Shown here: positions 1-9,357 of the stretch, one piece after another
Position numbering within the stretch: position 1 is the stretch's first letter
How the letters are laid out: each line of letters opens with the position of its first letter
Assembly: GCF_002933875.1 (NCBI RefSeq)
Contig: NZ_BFAV01000018.1
Coordinates: 1-64,000, forward strand
DNA length: 64,000 nt
Origin: Desulfocucumis palustris
Lineage (GTDB): Bacteria; Bacillota; Desulfotomaculia; Desulfotomaculales; Desulfocucumaceae
Direction of reading: 5' to 3'
The notes under the pieces: model-generated
What the model was told of the DNA's origin: nothing
What the model saw: only the letters and a program-made list of their open reading frames with translations
Databases searched by the model: none
Translations under genes and position numbers: made by a program

Positions 1-101
1 TTTAGCTCGTTTACCTCGCTTGGCTTGTTGCTTTGACGAGGATTATGGTTTTACCATTAATCCATCTTGCTTTACTGTTTAGTTTTCAAGGACCGGCTCG
101 G
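1..101 (-). promoter_or_regulatory. 16S rRNA leader with boxA-like element
   Basis: Read on the minus strand, the sequence has a boxA-like stretch (CCTTGAAAACTAAACAG, about 82-98) followed by the purine-rich run that typically precedes the 16S rRNA gene in clostridial rRNA operons, ending in GAGCTAAA at base 1. The 16S gene itself must begin just left of the window, so only its leader is visible. The assignment rests on the characteristic leader and the strong promoters upstream of it; no rRNA sequence is seen. Confidence 0.75.
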
Positions 102-129
102 TGAACATGTCACCGTCAGAGCATTAATT

Positions 130-158
130 ATGTTAACACATCGGTCTGTTTATGTCAA
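130..158 (-). promoter_or_regulatory. rRNA operon promoter, proximal
   Basis: On the minus strand a perfect -35 TTGACA (153-158) is separated by exactly 17 bases from TAACAT (130-135). It lies directly upstream of the boxA-like leader and points towards the 16S gene left of the window. Confidence 0.7.
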
Positions 159-298
159 TCTTTTTTTCGTTGTACCGACTTTTACAACATTGCCGTAATC
201 ACCGGCAAGTATTGATGTTAACATTTTTCAACGGCAAATTCAACAAGTACATTTTACCTGGTTTGCCTGCGTCTGCCACCATTGCGGCGGCGACGTTT

Positions 299-326
299 AT
301 AATATTATCATAGCATATTATGTCGA
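299..326 (-). promoter_or_regulatory. rRNA operon promoter, distal (putative)
   Basis: On the minus strand TCGACA (321-326), 16 bases, then TATTAT (299-304) in AT-rich sequence. Tandem promoters are usual for rRNA operons, and this one would lie about 170 bases upstream of the proximal promoter. Confidence 0.45.
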
Positions 327-403
327 TCAACAGGTAATTTAAGGTAAATCCAATAATTTAACAATACCTTCAGGGCCGCTAAAATCCGGGCCGGCACTTC
401 AAT

Positions 404-472
404 GTCAGGGGACACACCTTCCTGGCCGCCTTAATTCTCTGTTAAGGGGGTATGTCCCCTCAACCCCTGACC
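404..472. repeat. Imperfect inverted repeat between lysS and the rRNA operon
   Basis: The left arm (GTCAGGGGACACACCTT) and right arm (AAGGGGGTATGTCCCCTCAACCCCTGAC) form an imperfect inverted repeat. The GGGGAC/GTCCCC core is shared with the palindromes at 10412-10473 and, more loosely, 15356-15421. It lies 3' of lysS and could help end transcription, but it looks like a member of a dispersed palindromic repeat family. Confidence 0.5.
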
Positions 473-555
473 AACCGGTACGCTCCACCCCCATGCGGCT
501 TAACCCTTCACACCGCGCCGGTCTTTAAGCGGCACACGGTCTTCCGGCGCCTGCC

Positions 556-2576
<2,021 letters not shown>

Positions 2577-2700
2577 TCGTTATCTCCTTGTTTTCCCTGA
2601 GTTAAAACTTACTGAACAATATATGTTTTTTACCTCGTATTATTCAAAAACCTTCGAGGTTAAAAAAGGTAATCGCCGAAAAACCCCCAACTAGATTTAA

Positions 2701-2728
2701 AGCACTGCAAGACAAGACTCGCAGTGCT
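2701..2728 (-). other. Hairpin in the greA leader
   Basis: AGCACTGC (2701-2708) pairs perfectly with GCAGTGCT (2721-2728). On the minus strand it is followed by TTTAAATC, then GGGGGTTTTTC. It sits between the strong promoter at 2757-2785 and the greA start at 2576, so it would be transcribed in the greA leader. It may be a partial terminator/attenuator or simply the end of the upstream dehydrogenase transcript. Confidence 0.45.
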
Positions 2729-2756
2729 GGAGGCATTTGGGTTAACCTTCCAAAAC

Positions 2757-2785
2757 ATTATATGAAGTTAACACCTTTTTGTCAA
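2757..2785 (-). promoter_or_regulatory. Sigma-A type promoter for greA-lysS
   Basis: On the minus strand TTGACA (2780-2785), 17 bases, TATAAT (2757-2762): both hexamers match the consensus exactly. It lies just downstream of the dehydrogenase stop at 2795 and about 180 bases upstream of greA. Confidence 0.85.
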
Positions 2786-2794
2786 GGTACATTA

Positions 2795-3877
2795 TTAAAC
2801 TACTTTTAAACCTTTGCCCAGGGCGTTTTTCTTTATTTTTTCTATTTCCCCCATTGTTATCGCCCTTTCAAAGCTGCGAAAACCCGCCAGCCTGAAGCCG
2901 TGTTTCTGTGCCAGGGCGGATATTTCTCTTATTTGCTCAATGGTTAAATCCCTGCCCAGGGAAAAACTTTCGTATTTGCCCTCCAGTGCCAGGATCATTG
3001 TCTCTGCCATGCAGGCGTAGGCCATTTTGGGCGGGAAACCGAAATTGAAATTAAAGTTAACATCCCCCGGCACTTCCACCACCCCTCCCTCCACCACCAG
3101 CACGTCATCCCTTTCCAGGGCCACTTGCCTGCTGACATTGCGGGGACGGGAAACATCACAGACCACTGCCCCGGGCATTAAATCCTCCGGGCCGATAATG
3201 GTATCCACGGAACTGGTAACGGCTATGACTATATGGGCCTTTTTCAGGGCCGCTTTTACATCCGAGGTTATACCCACGGATAGTCCCGTCCGGTATAGAA
3301 TTTTTTCCGCCAATTCCTCCAGGGGCTTTTTGTTCCTGGCCACCAGGGTCATATTTCTAACTTCCCCGGCCATCATCATTGAACACACTTTGCCGATGGA
3401 GCCGGTGGCGCCCAGCACCACAACGTGAACATTTTCTAAATTGTGCCCCATCAATTTGGCAGCCTGCTTGGCCCCCTCAACGGCAGTGGCCACCGTAAAA
3501 CTGTTTCCCGTGGTTACGGCAATATTTAAATTTTTGGCGATGGTGTAACCGGCATCACCCACCACCGAGGTAAAGGCTCCCAATCCCACAATTTTTGCCC
3601 CGAGTTTCTCAGCCAATTTCCCGGACTGGATAATTTTGGCCAGCACATATTTTTCGGGCAGGCCGATCATTTGTCTGGCAGTCAGGGGGCAGGTTACAAA
3701 CCATCCCTCGGCCTGGCTGTGCGGTGTACTTATACCGGTTATGTCGGACACCTTCATGGGAGGAACCAGCCGGAAAACATTTTCCACCACATGCTCCGGT
3801 AAATAGCGGGTAAAAGCGAATTTTCGGGCCACGTCCTTTACTTCCAGCGGGTGAATAATAAAGGCGAATTTTTCCAA
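2795..3877 (-). CDS. COG5322-type dehydrogenase, acyl-ACP reductase-like
   Basis: 360 residues with a Rossmann fold (VVLGATGSIGKV, about 153-164) and an overall pattern that matches, from memory, the cyanobacterial long-chain acyl-ACP reductase family: GLGAFTSVV near 98-106, TTGNSFT near 122-128, and a cysteine in YACMAETM (Cys289). In cyanobacteria the equivalent FACFAESM cysteine forms the acyl-thioester intermediate. The shared cysteine suggests chemistry on an acyl thioester or aldehyde, but the substrate is unknown here; such proteins are often called shikimate-dehydrogenase-like or predicted amino acid dehydrogenase. The start is a TTG with AGGGA upstream. It is encoded 26 bases after an HTH protein on the same strand, so that protein is the likely regulator or partner. 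Confidence 0.7.
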   Translation of the reverse strand: MEKFAFIIHPLEVKDVARKFAFTRYLPEHVVENVFRLVPPMKVSDITGISTPHSQAEGWFVTCPLTARQMIGLPEKYVLAKIIQSGKLAEKLGAKIVGLGAFTSVVGDAGYTIAKNLNIAVTTGNSFTVATAVEGAKQAAKLMGHNLENVHVVVLGATGSIGKVCSMMMAGEVRNMTLVARNKKPLEELAEKILYRTGLSVGITSDVKAALKKAHIVIAVTSSVDTIIGPEDLMPGAVVCDVSRPRNVSRQVALERDDVLVVEGGVVEVPGDVNFNFNFGFPPKMAYACMAETMILALEGKYESFSLGRDLTIEQIREISALAQKHGFRLAGFRSFERAITMGEIEKIKKNALGKGLKVV

Positions 3878-3903
3878 TTAAATATCCCTTCTTCCGAATC
3901 CGG

Positions 3904-4428
3904 TTATTGTTTGATAGCCCTTATCAGCCGGGTGATTTCATCCGTATCAACATACTTGTCCTCCTGTATCGGCGACTGGCCTATTTCGTAACCTACAATT
4001 TCCTTGTCCAGTACAGCCTCTATTATCTTAATCCGTTTATTCGATCCTAATACCACTATTTGATCGAAAGTATGCGCCATGGTTATCATGTCCATAATAG
4101 TGTTCAGCAGTTCCAAACCGCTTTTTTGTCCCAGAAAGTCCCAACGTTCTTCCTCGGTAAGAAGAAAAATATAGTCCACCCCTTCCCGGGCCAGGGCCGT
4201 ATAAACCTCCTCCTTGTTTTTAACGGGAAAGCCGATTACCGCCAGTTTTCTGCCCTTTCTTATCTCCCCCAGGCTTTCCAGGCGGCATATCATTGTCCTG
4301 TCCACCCCAAGACGCCCGGCCACCTCCGTTTGGGACATTCCCCTGGCTCGAAGTTCAAAAGCCCTTTCAATAATATGATCTATTTTGTCCTTGCTGACCA
4401 CCTTGTCTCCCAGGCGCCAAATATTCAT
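3904..4428 (-). CDS. Helix-turn-helix regulator upstream of the reductase-like gene
   Basis: About 174 residues. Residues 15-55 form a helix-turn-helix (ARGMSQTEVAGRLGVDRTMICRLE). The remainder is an alpha/beta domain (AVIGFPV, IFLLTEEE, VVLGSNKR) that I do not recognise but that could sense a ligand. The ATG at 4428 lies ten bases after GGAG; a TTG six bases further upstream leaves too little spacing. It precedes the COG5322 dehydrogenase in a two-gene operon, and a 20-base palindrome sits immediately upstream (4472-4491), consistent with autoregulation. Its ligand is not predictable from the sequence. Confidence 0.65.
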   Translation of the reverse strand: MNIWRLGDKVVSKDKIDHIIERAFELRARGMSQTEVAGRLGVDRTMICRLESLGEIRKGRKLAVIGFPVKNKEEVYTALAREGVDYIFLLTEEERWDFLGQKSGLELLNTIMDMITMAHTFDQIVVLGSNKRIKIIEAVLDKEIVGYEIGQSPIQEDKYVDTDEITRLIRAIKQ

Positions 4429-4471
4429 AGCCAAATATCTCCTACATATTACCTATAAAATTAAAAATCAT

Positions 4472-4491
4472 ATGTGCACAATAATGTGTAC
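4472..4491. promoter_or_regulatory. Palindromic candidate operator
   Basis: TGTGCACAATAATGTGTACA is a near-perfect 20-base inverted repeat (one mismatch per half) about 45 bases upstream of the HTH gene start, in AT-rich sequence. This is a plausible autoregulatory site of that protein; the link is inferred from position only. Confidence 0.45.
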
Positions 4492-4610
4492 AAATTATTT
4501 TAGCAAAGGTTTCCAACTCACACAAGTCAAAAGGGCCAAAGCGTCATAAAATCATAATATTGTTTGATTAACATGTCATTAATATTTACAGGAGCGATAC
4601 AATATAAAAC

Positions 4611-4640
4611 ACGGGAGCCCTTCACGGACTCCCGTTAAAC
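4611..4640 (-). terminator. Intrinsic terminator of the first GerP-like gene
   Basis: The stem ACGGGAG/CTCCCGT (4611-4617 with 4629-4635) is followed on the minus strand by GTTTTAT. It lies about 55 bases beyond the stop of the gene at 4693-4911. Confidence 0.7.
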
Positions 4641-4692
4641 ATTTAGCCACCGGTTATTAAGGCCGGTGCGCGGCACTTTTTTTCGCTGTCTG

Positions 4693-4911
4693 TCAATCCG
4701 CCGGGCGCTGATTAACAAACATGTCAAATACATCCTGGTCATGCAAAAAATTTAGCCGGCTGGCTATGTAATTACTGTCTCCGTTCACCCGGCCCAGAGT
4801 GGCATTGCCTTTACTGCGGGTCTGCCAGCCCTGCAGGCTGTTGCGCCCGTAAAAAACACCGGCATTGTTCTGAATGCTGCCCAGTTCAAGCCTGCCAAGG
4901 TATAATTTCAT
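4693..4911 (-). CDS. Small GerP-like spore protein, paralogue 1
   Basis: 72 residues with no signal peptide or membrane helix. It shares with the three neighbouring small genes the pattern I..I.NNAG...G.N...GW...SK.N...G...G..N......NFL.D.DV.D. The pattern of a short beta-rich N-terminus, glycine/asparagine spacing and a terminal D.DV.D resembles the GerPA/GerPF spore germination family, whose small proteins help germinants cross the coat. The similarity is by eye and distant. The ATG is preceded by AAAGGGG. It lies 15 bases after the next paralogue, forming a two-gene unit that ends at the terminator at 4611-4640. Confidence 0.5.
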   Translation of the reverse strand: MKLYLGRLELGSIQNNAGVFYGRNSLQGWQTRSKGNATLGRVNGDSNYIASRLNFLHDQDVFDMFVNQRPAD

Positions 4912-4926
4912 CCCGGCACCCCTTTC

Positions 4927-5181
4927 TCATTCCAAAGCTTTACTAATTAATGAGTCGTCAGGAAGCTCTCCGCACAACATGTCCTGAACATCGTTGTCGT
5001 CCACCCGGAAGGCTGATTCTTTAAAGCCGTTCCCATCCCCGCTCAGGCGGCCAAAACCGTTATTGGTCTTACTGCATGTCTGCCAATCATAAAAATAATT
5101 GTAACCTATGGCTACCGCCGAGCCGGTATCCACATCAGCTATCCTTATGGTATGAATATTAATCTGCAAAGAAACGCCCAT
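4927..5181 (-). CDS. Small GerP-like spore protein, paralogue 2
   Basis: About 84 residues from the ATG at 5181, which has GGTGG seven bases upstream; longer starts back to 5217 lack this support. It has the same architecture as the flanking paralogues (INIHTI, DWQTCSKTNNGFGRLSGDGN, DDNDVQD) with a charged C-terminal tail. The function is inferred only from the resemblance to GerPA/GerPF-type proteins and from the company of an Hsp20 gene, a class that includes spore-coat proteins CotM and CotP in Bacillus. It starts divergently from the Hsp20 gene, so both may share a promoter region at 5182-5374. Confidence 0.5.
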   Translation of the reverse strand: MGVSLQINIHTIRIADVDTGSAVAIGYNYFYDWQTCSKTNNGFGRLSGDGNGFKESAFRVDDNDVQDMLCGELPDDSLISKALE

Positions 5182-5374
5182 ATCAATTCCACCACCCTTT
5201 CCGGCCATCCGTATCATAAATGTTATGAAGGCTGGAGTTAAATGGTGTTAGAAGCAAACGCACAAAAAGCAACGGGCTGAATAACCTGTTTAATAAACAC
5301 TGTCGGCCTGCGGGGCCGATAATCATAAAAGCCTGCCGCAAACCGGATCCGGAAGCTGGGGGGAAGTCATAGCA

Positions 5375-5833
5375 ATGGTTAAAAATTTTAATCCTTTTGA
5401 TTACCTGGAAGACATATTCGAAAAGGAGTTTTTCCAAAATGTGGCCGGGTTTGATATGGAAAAAAACATGGACATGCTGAAGCACTTCGGATTTAACCTG
5501 TGGCCGCCGGTAAATATTGAAGAAACAGCCGCCGAAGTAATCGTGTCCGCGGAAATACCCGGCCTGCAGGATGCCCGGGGCATCAACCTAAAGATTAAAG
5601 GAAACACATTAAAAATCGAAGGCGAATTAAACCATGGAACGGAAATACTGCAGGAAACAAAAAAACACCGGCAGGAAAGGCGCACGGGAAAGTTCAGCCG
5701 CAATATTAACCTGCCGGCTTCCGTATCCTCCAGGGATGCCAGGGCTACCTACCGGCACGGGGTACTGGAAATAAGATTGACAAAAATTCTGCACGATCCC
5801 TTTGAAACTATTCAGGTACAATTTATCAAGTGA
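5375..5833 (+). CDS. Hsp20/alpha-crystallin small heat shock protein
   Basis: 152 residues, a normal length for the family. The alpha-crystallin domain spans roughly residues 45-145, with the conserved VIVSAEIPGL...GINLKIKGNTLKIEGE block and the A...GVLEIRL beta-strand near the end. Such proteins bind unfolding polypeptides without ATP; some spore formers use members as coat proteins. It is divergently oriented to a flanking pair of GerP-like genes, and a second pair lies just beyond, which hints at sporulation-linked expression (inference). The ATG follows a GGGGGAAG ribosome binding site and a terminator follows the stop. Confidence 0.9.
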   Translation: MVKNFNPFDYLEDIFEKEFFQNVAGFDMEKNMDMLKHFGFNLWPPVNIEETAAEVIVSAEIPGLQDARGINLKIKGNTLKIEGELNHGTEILQETKKHRQERRTGKFSRNINLPASVSSRDARATYRHGVLEIRLTKILHDPFETIQVQFIK

Positions 5834-5837
5834 TCCT

Positions 5838-5866
5838 CCTCCGGGACGAACCCGGAGGCTTCTCAT
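5838..5866 (+). terminator. Terminator after the Hsp20 gene
   Basis: CCTCCGGG (5838-5845) pairs perfectly with CCCGGAGG (5851-5858), followed by CTTCTCATTTC on the plus strand, immediately after the Hsp20 stop. A second perfect hairpin (CCCACGGG/CCCGTGGG followed by TTTT) lies near 5977-6001. Confidence 0.65.
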
Positions 5867-6019
5867 TTCAACGAGAACCGCCCGGCAAAATCAAGGTCTT
5901 AGGTCCCTTCATGAGCTACAGGGCTAATAGCCCCGACCCGGTCCATGGGCATCTACTACTTCGATGCCTCTATCATCCCACGGGACACGCCCGTGGGTTT
6001 TCAGAGGCGGATTTCCATA

Positions 6020-6054
6020 AAAAAACCATGCCCTTTTTACGGACATGGTTTTGT
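6020..6054 (-). terminator. Terminator of the second GerP-like pair
   Basis: AAAACCATG and CATGGTTTT (within 6022-6052) form a stem that on the minus strand is followed by TTTTTATGG. It lies directly after the stop of the gene at 6059. Confidence 0.65.
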
Positions 6055-6058
6055 GTCG

Positions 6059-6373
6059 TTACACATTTTTAAAGGGTGCTCCGTGCAAATTGGAATCCAC
6101 CAGCACGTCTTCCTCCCTGCCGGTCTCAATAATGGAGCCGGAGGTGGAACTGTTTCCCCCGGCGTTGGTCATGATTGTATCAAAGTAATCGCAATCATTT
6201 AAGAAGTTCAGTCCCGTGGGCAGCGTGTTCCTGTTACCGGCTATCTGGCCAATGGCTGAGTTCGTTTTTGAATAATAGCTCCACCCGTTGGCGATATTTT
6301 TGCCCTGGCTCATGCCGGCGTTATTTCGAATCTCGTTAATATGAATAGAGCCGTTGCAGATTAGCATTTCCAT
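6059..6373 (-). CDS. Small GerP-like spore protein, paralogue 3
   Basis: About 104 residues from the ATG at 6373 (AGGGTGG eight bases upstream); GTG at 6385 is an alternative. It contains the family signature INEIRNNAGMSQGKN, YSKTNSAIGQIAGNRN and NFLNDCDYFD, then a low-complexity SST/GG segment and an extra tail of about 25 residues. As with its paralogues, the resemblance to GerPA/GerPF proteins is structural pattern only. It lies downstream of paralogue 4 on the same strand with a gap of about 65 bases. Confidence 0.5.
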   Translation of the reverse strand: MEMLICNGSIHINEIRNNAGMSQGKNIANGWSYYSKTNSAIGQIAGNRNTLPTGLNFLNDCDYFDTIMTNAGGNSSTSGSIIETGREEDVLVDSNLHGAPFKNV

Positions 6374-6438
6374 ACCATCATCCACCCTGCTTAAATTAAA
6401 TACAAACTCCGGCGAGGATTGGCAAAGGCCGGTAAAAA

Positions 6439-6705
6439 TTAAATAACCTCGGTGATTGTTCCCGCTGTGGGGCTGTTCCCGCCGGCATTGGTATTAGTGC
6501 TGTCAACCACGTCGGGATCCAGCAGAATATTTTTAATAACGGGGATAAAATTCAAATTGCCGGCGGTTTGGGAAAGAATATCGTTTGTTTTAGAATAATA
6601 AGTCCAGCCAACGTTTGAATTCATCCCTTGATTCAACCCTGCAACGTTACGAAGCGTATTGACATTCAAAAGCCCGTTGAAAATGGCCACCGCCACAGTC
6701 ATCAT
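6439..6705 (-). CDS. Small GerP-like spore protein, paralogue 4
   Basis: 88 residues. The N-terminal hydrophobic beta-strand (VAIFNGLLNVNTLRN) is followed by VAGLNQGMN, GWTYYSKTN, LSQTAGNLN and LLDPDVVD. The DPDVVD end is the element most like GerPF-family proteins. The C-terminus shares TNTNAGGNS.T.G.I.E with paralogue 3, so these two are the closest pair. Start ATG-ATG follows GAGAAGGGA. It may be transcribed with paralogue 3. No enzymatic motif is present. Confidence 0.5.
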   Translation of the reverse strand: MMTVAVAIFNGLLNVNTLRNVAGLNQGMNSNVGWTYYSKTNDILSQTAGNLNFIPVIKNILLDPDVVDSTNTNAGGNSPTAGTITEVI

Positions 6706-6762
6706 TCCCTTCTCCCTTTACAAATCCCGTAAGAATTCAGACTTTAAAGTAAAATTCTTAAA

Positions 6763-7788
6763 TTACTCTATGCCGTTTATATTTATTTTGCTAACGGCAA
6801 TCATTACAGTATCGTTAGCCGCCGTTAAATTGCCGGGCAGCAGCCGGCAGAACATCTCCCTCATTTCCCTTTCGGTCCCCACCCGGTTAATCTGATCCCT
6901 AAGTTTGGCCGCGCCGGGCATTCCTTTTAAATACCAGGCGGCATGTTTTCTCATCTCCCTGACGCCAATGTATTCACCCTTATACTTCACCAGCAGTTCC
7001 AGGTGCCGGAGCGCCGTGGCGATTTTTTCACCGGTACCAGGCGGCGGCGGTATTTCACCGGTGGCCAGGTAATGAACAGCCTCGGCGAATACCCAGGGGT
7101 TGCCCATGGAGGCCCGTCCAATCATTACCCCCGGGCAGCCGGTCCGCTTGATCATGGCCAGGGCATCAGGGCCGCTGCGGATATCACCGTTGCCTATAAC
7201 CGGAATTTTAACCGCTTCCCTCACCCTCCGGATAATATCCCAATCCGCCCTGCCGCTATAGAACTGCTCCCTGGTGCGCCCGTGCACGGTAATGGCGGAA
7301 ACCCCGGCCTCCTCCAATATTTGCGCGAATTCCACCGCGTTTACCGACAGGTCGTCCCAGCCCTTTCTTATTTTTGCCGTTACCGGCACGGAAACGGCCC
7401 CCGCCACCGCCCTGACAATCCGCTCCGCCAGGCGGGGATTTTTCATCAGGGCCGAACCCTCCCCGTTGCGCACTATTTTGGGAGTGGGACAGCCCATGTT
7501 TATATCAATTATGGACGCGCCCCGCTCCTCCACCAGCGCCGCCGCCCTGGCCATATATTCCGGATTGGAGCCGAATATCTGCACGGCCAGCGGGCGTGGT
7601 TCGTCGCCGGTGCCCAGTATGGTATATGTTTTGGAATTACCATAAATCAAGGCCTGGTCGCTTACCATCTCGGTGCATACCAGGCCACACCCGGCTTCCC
7701 GGGCCAGGGTGCGGTAGGCCTGATCCGTGACCCCGGCCATGGGGGCTGAAATCACCGGGTTGGCCAACCTGACACCTCCAATATTCAT
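6763..7788 (-). CDS. dusB: tRNA-dihydrouridine synthase DusB
   Basis: Reduces specific uridines in tRNA to dihydrouridine using FMN and NAD(P)H. About 341 residues: an N-terminal TIM barrel starting PVISAPMAGVTDQAYR, the motif INMGCPTPKIVRNGEGSALM with the catalytic cysteine, TAKIRKGWD, VHGRTREQ and GNGDI, and the C-terminal helical tRNA-binding domain with VREMRKHAAWYLKG. The ATG at 7788 has GGAGG seven bases upstream; a TTG at 7806 is an inferior start. It begins 18 bases after the coaX stop, so it probably belongs to the same transcript as coaX. Confidence 0.95.
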   Translation of the reverse strand: MNIGGVRLANPVISAPMAGVTDQAYRTLAREAGCGLVCTEMVSDQALIYGNSKTYTILGTGDEPRPLAVQIFGSNPEYMARAAALVEERGASIIDINMGCPTPKIVRNGEGSALMKNPRLAERIVRAVAGAVSVPVTAKIRKGWDDLSVNAVEFAQILEEAGVSAITVHGRTREQFYSGRADWDIIRRVREAVKIPVIGNGDIRSGPDALAMIKRTGCPGVMIGRASMGNPWVFAEAVHYLATGEIPPPPGTGEKIATALRHLELLVKYKGEYIGVREMRKHAAWYLKGMPGAAKLRDQINRVGTEREMREMFCRLLPGNLTAANDTVMIAVSKININGIE

Positions 7789-7806
7789 ATGACATCCTCC
7801 GGGCAA

Positions 7807-8571
7807 TTATTGATTTCTCTCGTAAATCAGTCTTAATCCGGTCAGGGTGAGCAGCGGGTCCACCTTGTTTATGGTGGAAGACTCCCGGGAAATTAATTCT
7901 GCCAGCCCGCCGGTGGCAACAACCAGTGGATCCGACTGCATCTCCCTTTTCATGCGGCCCACAATGGCATCCACCTGGCCCGCGAAACCGTAAATAATTC
8001 CCGACTGCATGCTGCAAACGGTATTTTTGCCTATCACCGTGGGAGGCTTGACCAGCTCCACCCTGGGCAGCTTTGCGGCCCGGGCGAAAAGAGCGTCCGT
8101 GGAGATGCCAATCCCCGGAGCGATGGCACCACCCAGGTATTCTCCCCTGGCGGATACGGCGCAAAAGGTGGTGGCGGTGCCGAAATCCACAATGACCAGG
8201 GGCCCCCCGTATAATTCATACCCCGCCAGGGCGTTGACTATCCTGTCCGCCCCAACCTCCCTGGGGTTTTCATATTTTATGGATATGCCTGTTTTAATCC
8301 CGGGCCCCACCACCATTGGGGAGACACCAAAATATTTTCTGGACATGCTTTCCAGGGAAAGCATCAGGGGCGGCACCACGGAGGATATCACCAGCGCCCT
8401 GACCTTTTGCATGGATATGCAGGAACTGTCAAAAAGAGAGCGCAGCAGCATGCCGTATTCGTCATCCGTGCGCTGGGGGTATGTGGTGATGCGCCAGTGG
8501 GCAACCAGTTTTTCACCGTCATAAACCCCCAGCACCATATTGGTGTTGCCAATATCAAATACTAAAATCAT
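7807..8571 (-). CDS. coaX: Type III pantothenate kinase
   Basis: Phosphorylates pantothenate in the first step of CoA synthesis. 254 residues from the ATG at 8571, which follows GGGGGAGAGAT and gives the canonical N-terminus [11 protein letters not shown] with the ATP-binding loop. Other landmarks are [12 protein letters not shown], the catalytic [12 protein letters not shown] segment, GGAIAPGI and ATGGLA. Type III kinases resist CoA feedback and use ATP poorly, a family property not visible here. The product pathway links to the pan operon about 6 kb away. The gene is followed by dusB and preceded on the same strand by bioY. Confidence 0.95.
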   Translation of the reverse strand: MILVFDIGNTNMVLGVYDGEKLVAHWRITTYPQRTDDEYGMLLRSLFDSSCISMQKVRALVISSVVPPLMLSLESMSRKYFGVSPMVVGPGIKTGISIKYENPREVGADRIVNALAGYELYGGPLVIVDFGTATTFCAVSARGEYLGGAIAPGIGISTDALFARAAKLPRVELVKPPTVIGKNTVCSMQSGIIYGFAGQVDAIVGRMKREMQSDPLVVATGGLAELISRESSTINKVDPLLTLTGLRLIYERNQ

Positions 8572-8651
8572 ATCTCTCCCCCGCTTTGCTCTAAGCTCAT
8601 GCTGCAATTCTACCAAAGCAAGCGGTTATAAGCAATATTTATAGCCGCCGG

Positions 8652-9209
8652 CTAAACCGCCCTCAACCTTCTGGCCACCGCCCGGGCCAGCCCGGAGGCC
8701 AGGGCGGCCTTGACGATATCCGCCCCCACAAAGGGTATGAAGCCAATTTTAATAACCGCCATGGCGGATAAGGCCTTGCCCAGATAGAGATTGAGTATCA
8801 AGTACAAATAGGGCAGCCCCACCAGATAATAAACCGCCACCCCTGCCAGTGAAGCGGCAATATAGCGAAACAGTCCGGCGTCACCACCCGCGGGTATCAA
8901 TTTCCCGGTAACATAGGCTGCTAAAATAAATCCCAGCAAAAAGCCGAAGGTGGGTTGAAGAACGTACGCCGGGCCGCCGTAGGGCGGCTTTTCAAACACC
9001 GGCAGCCCCAACAGCCCCATCAGCACGTAAACCAGAATACTCATGGCCCCCAGTCTGCCGCCGAGCATGGCTCCTGCCAGCAAAGCCACAAAGGGAACCA
9101 GGCTAAAAGGTACGATGGCGGACCCCAGAAAGCGCAGCAACAGGGCCGCAACCACCGCCAGTGAGGCAAACATCGCCCCCAGAATAATGTCCCGGGCTGA
9201 AAACTTCAT
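8652..9209 (-). CDS. bioY: Biotin ECF transporter substrate-binding protein BioY
   Basis: Membrane S-component that binds biotin and, in Firmicutes, works with the shared ECF energising module. 186 residues, about six hydrophobic helices, with GAMLGGRLGAMSILVYVLMGLLGLPVF and the conserved PTFGFLLGF motif. The ATG at 9209 is nine bases after GGAGG, which favours it over longer starts. A BirA-type operator lies about 85 bases upstream (9293-9324), so repression by the adjacent birA product in biotin sufficiency is likely. Confidence 0.93.
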   Translation of the reverse strand: MKFSARDIILGAMFASLAVVAALLLRFLGSAIVPFSLVPFVALLAGAMLGGRLGAMSILVYVLMGLLGLPVFEKPPYGGPAYVLQPTFGFLLGFILAAYVTGKLIPAGGDAGLFRYIAASLAGVAVYYLVGLPYLYLILNLYLGKALSAMAVIKIGFIPFVGADIVKAALASGLARAVARRLRAV

Positions 9210-9292
9210 AAAACATAACCTCCGTGTAAAAAATTTTATGTATAATAGCTGCCGCGCCGGGCCAAATCCGCCGCAGAGGGAATCAGGAGCAA

Positions 9293-9324
9293 TTGTCAAC
9301 ACATCCACTCTAATAGGTTAACAA
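9293..9324. promoter_or_regulatory. BirA operator upstream of bioY
   Basis: TTGTCAAC, 16 bases, GTTAACAA: an inverted repeat with one mismatch that fits the bacterial BirA box (TTGTWAAC-N16-GTTWACAA form). It sits between birA and bioY, upstream of bioY. Both the protein with a DNA-binding domain and its site are therefore visible in the window. Confidence 0.8.
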
Positions 9325-9357
9325 ACAGAGCGGCAAATAGCCGTGTTCAACACGGCC

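Noticed and set aside
2577-2785. T-box riboswitch in the greA-lysS leader
   Set aside because: No AGGGTGG-type T-box sequence is present.
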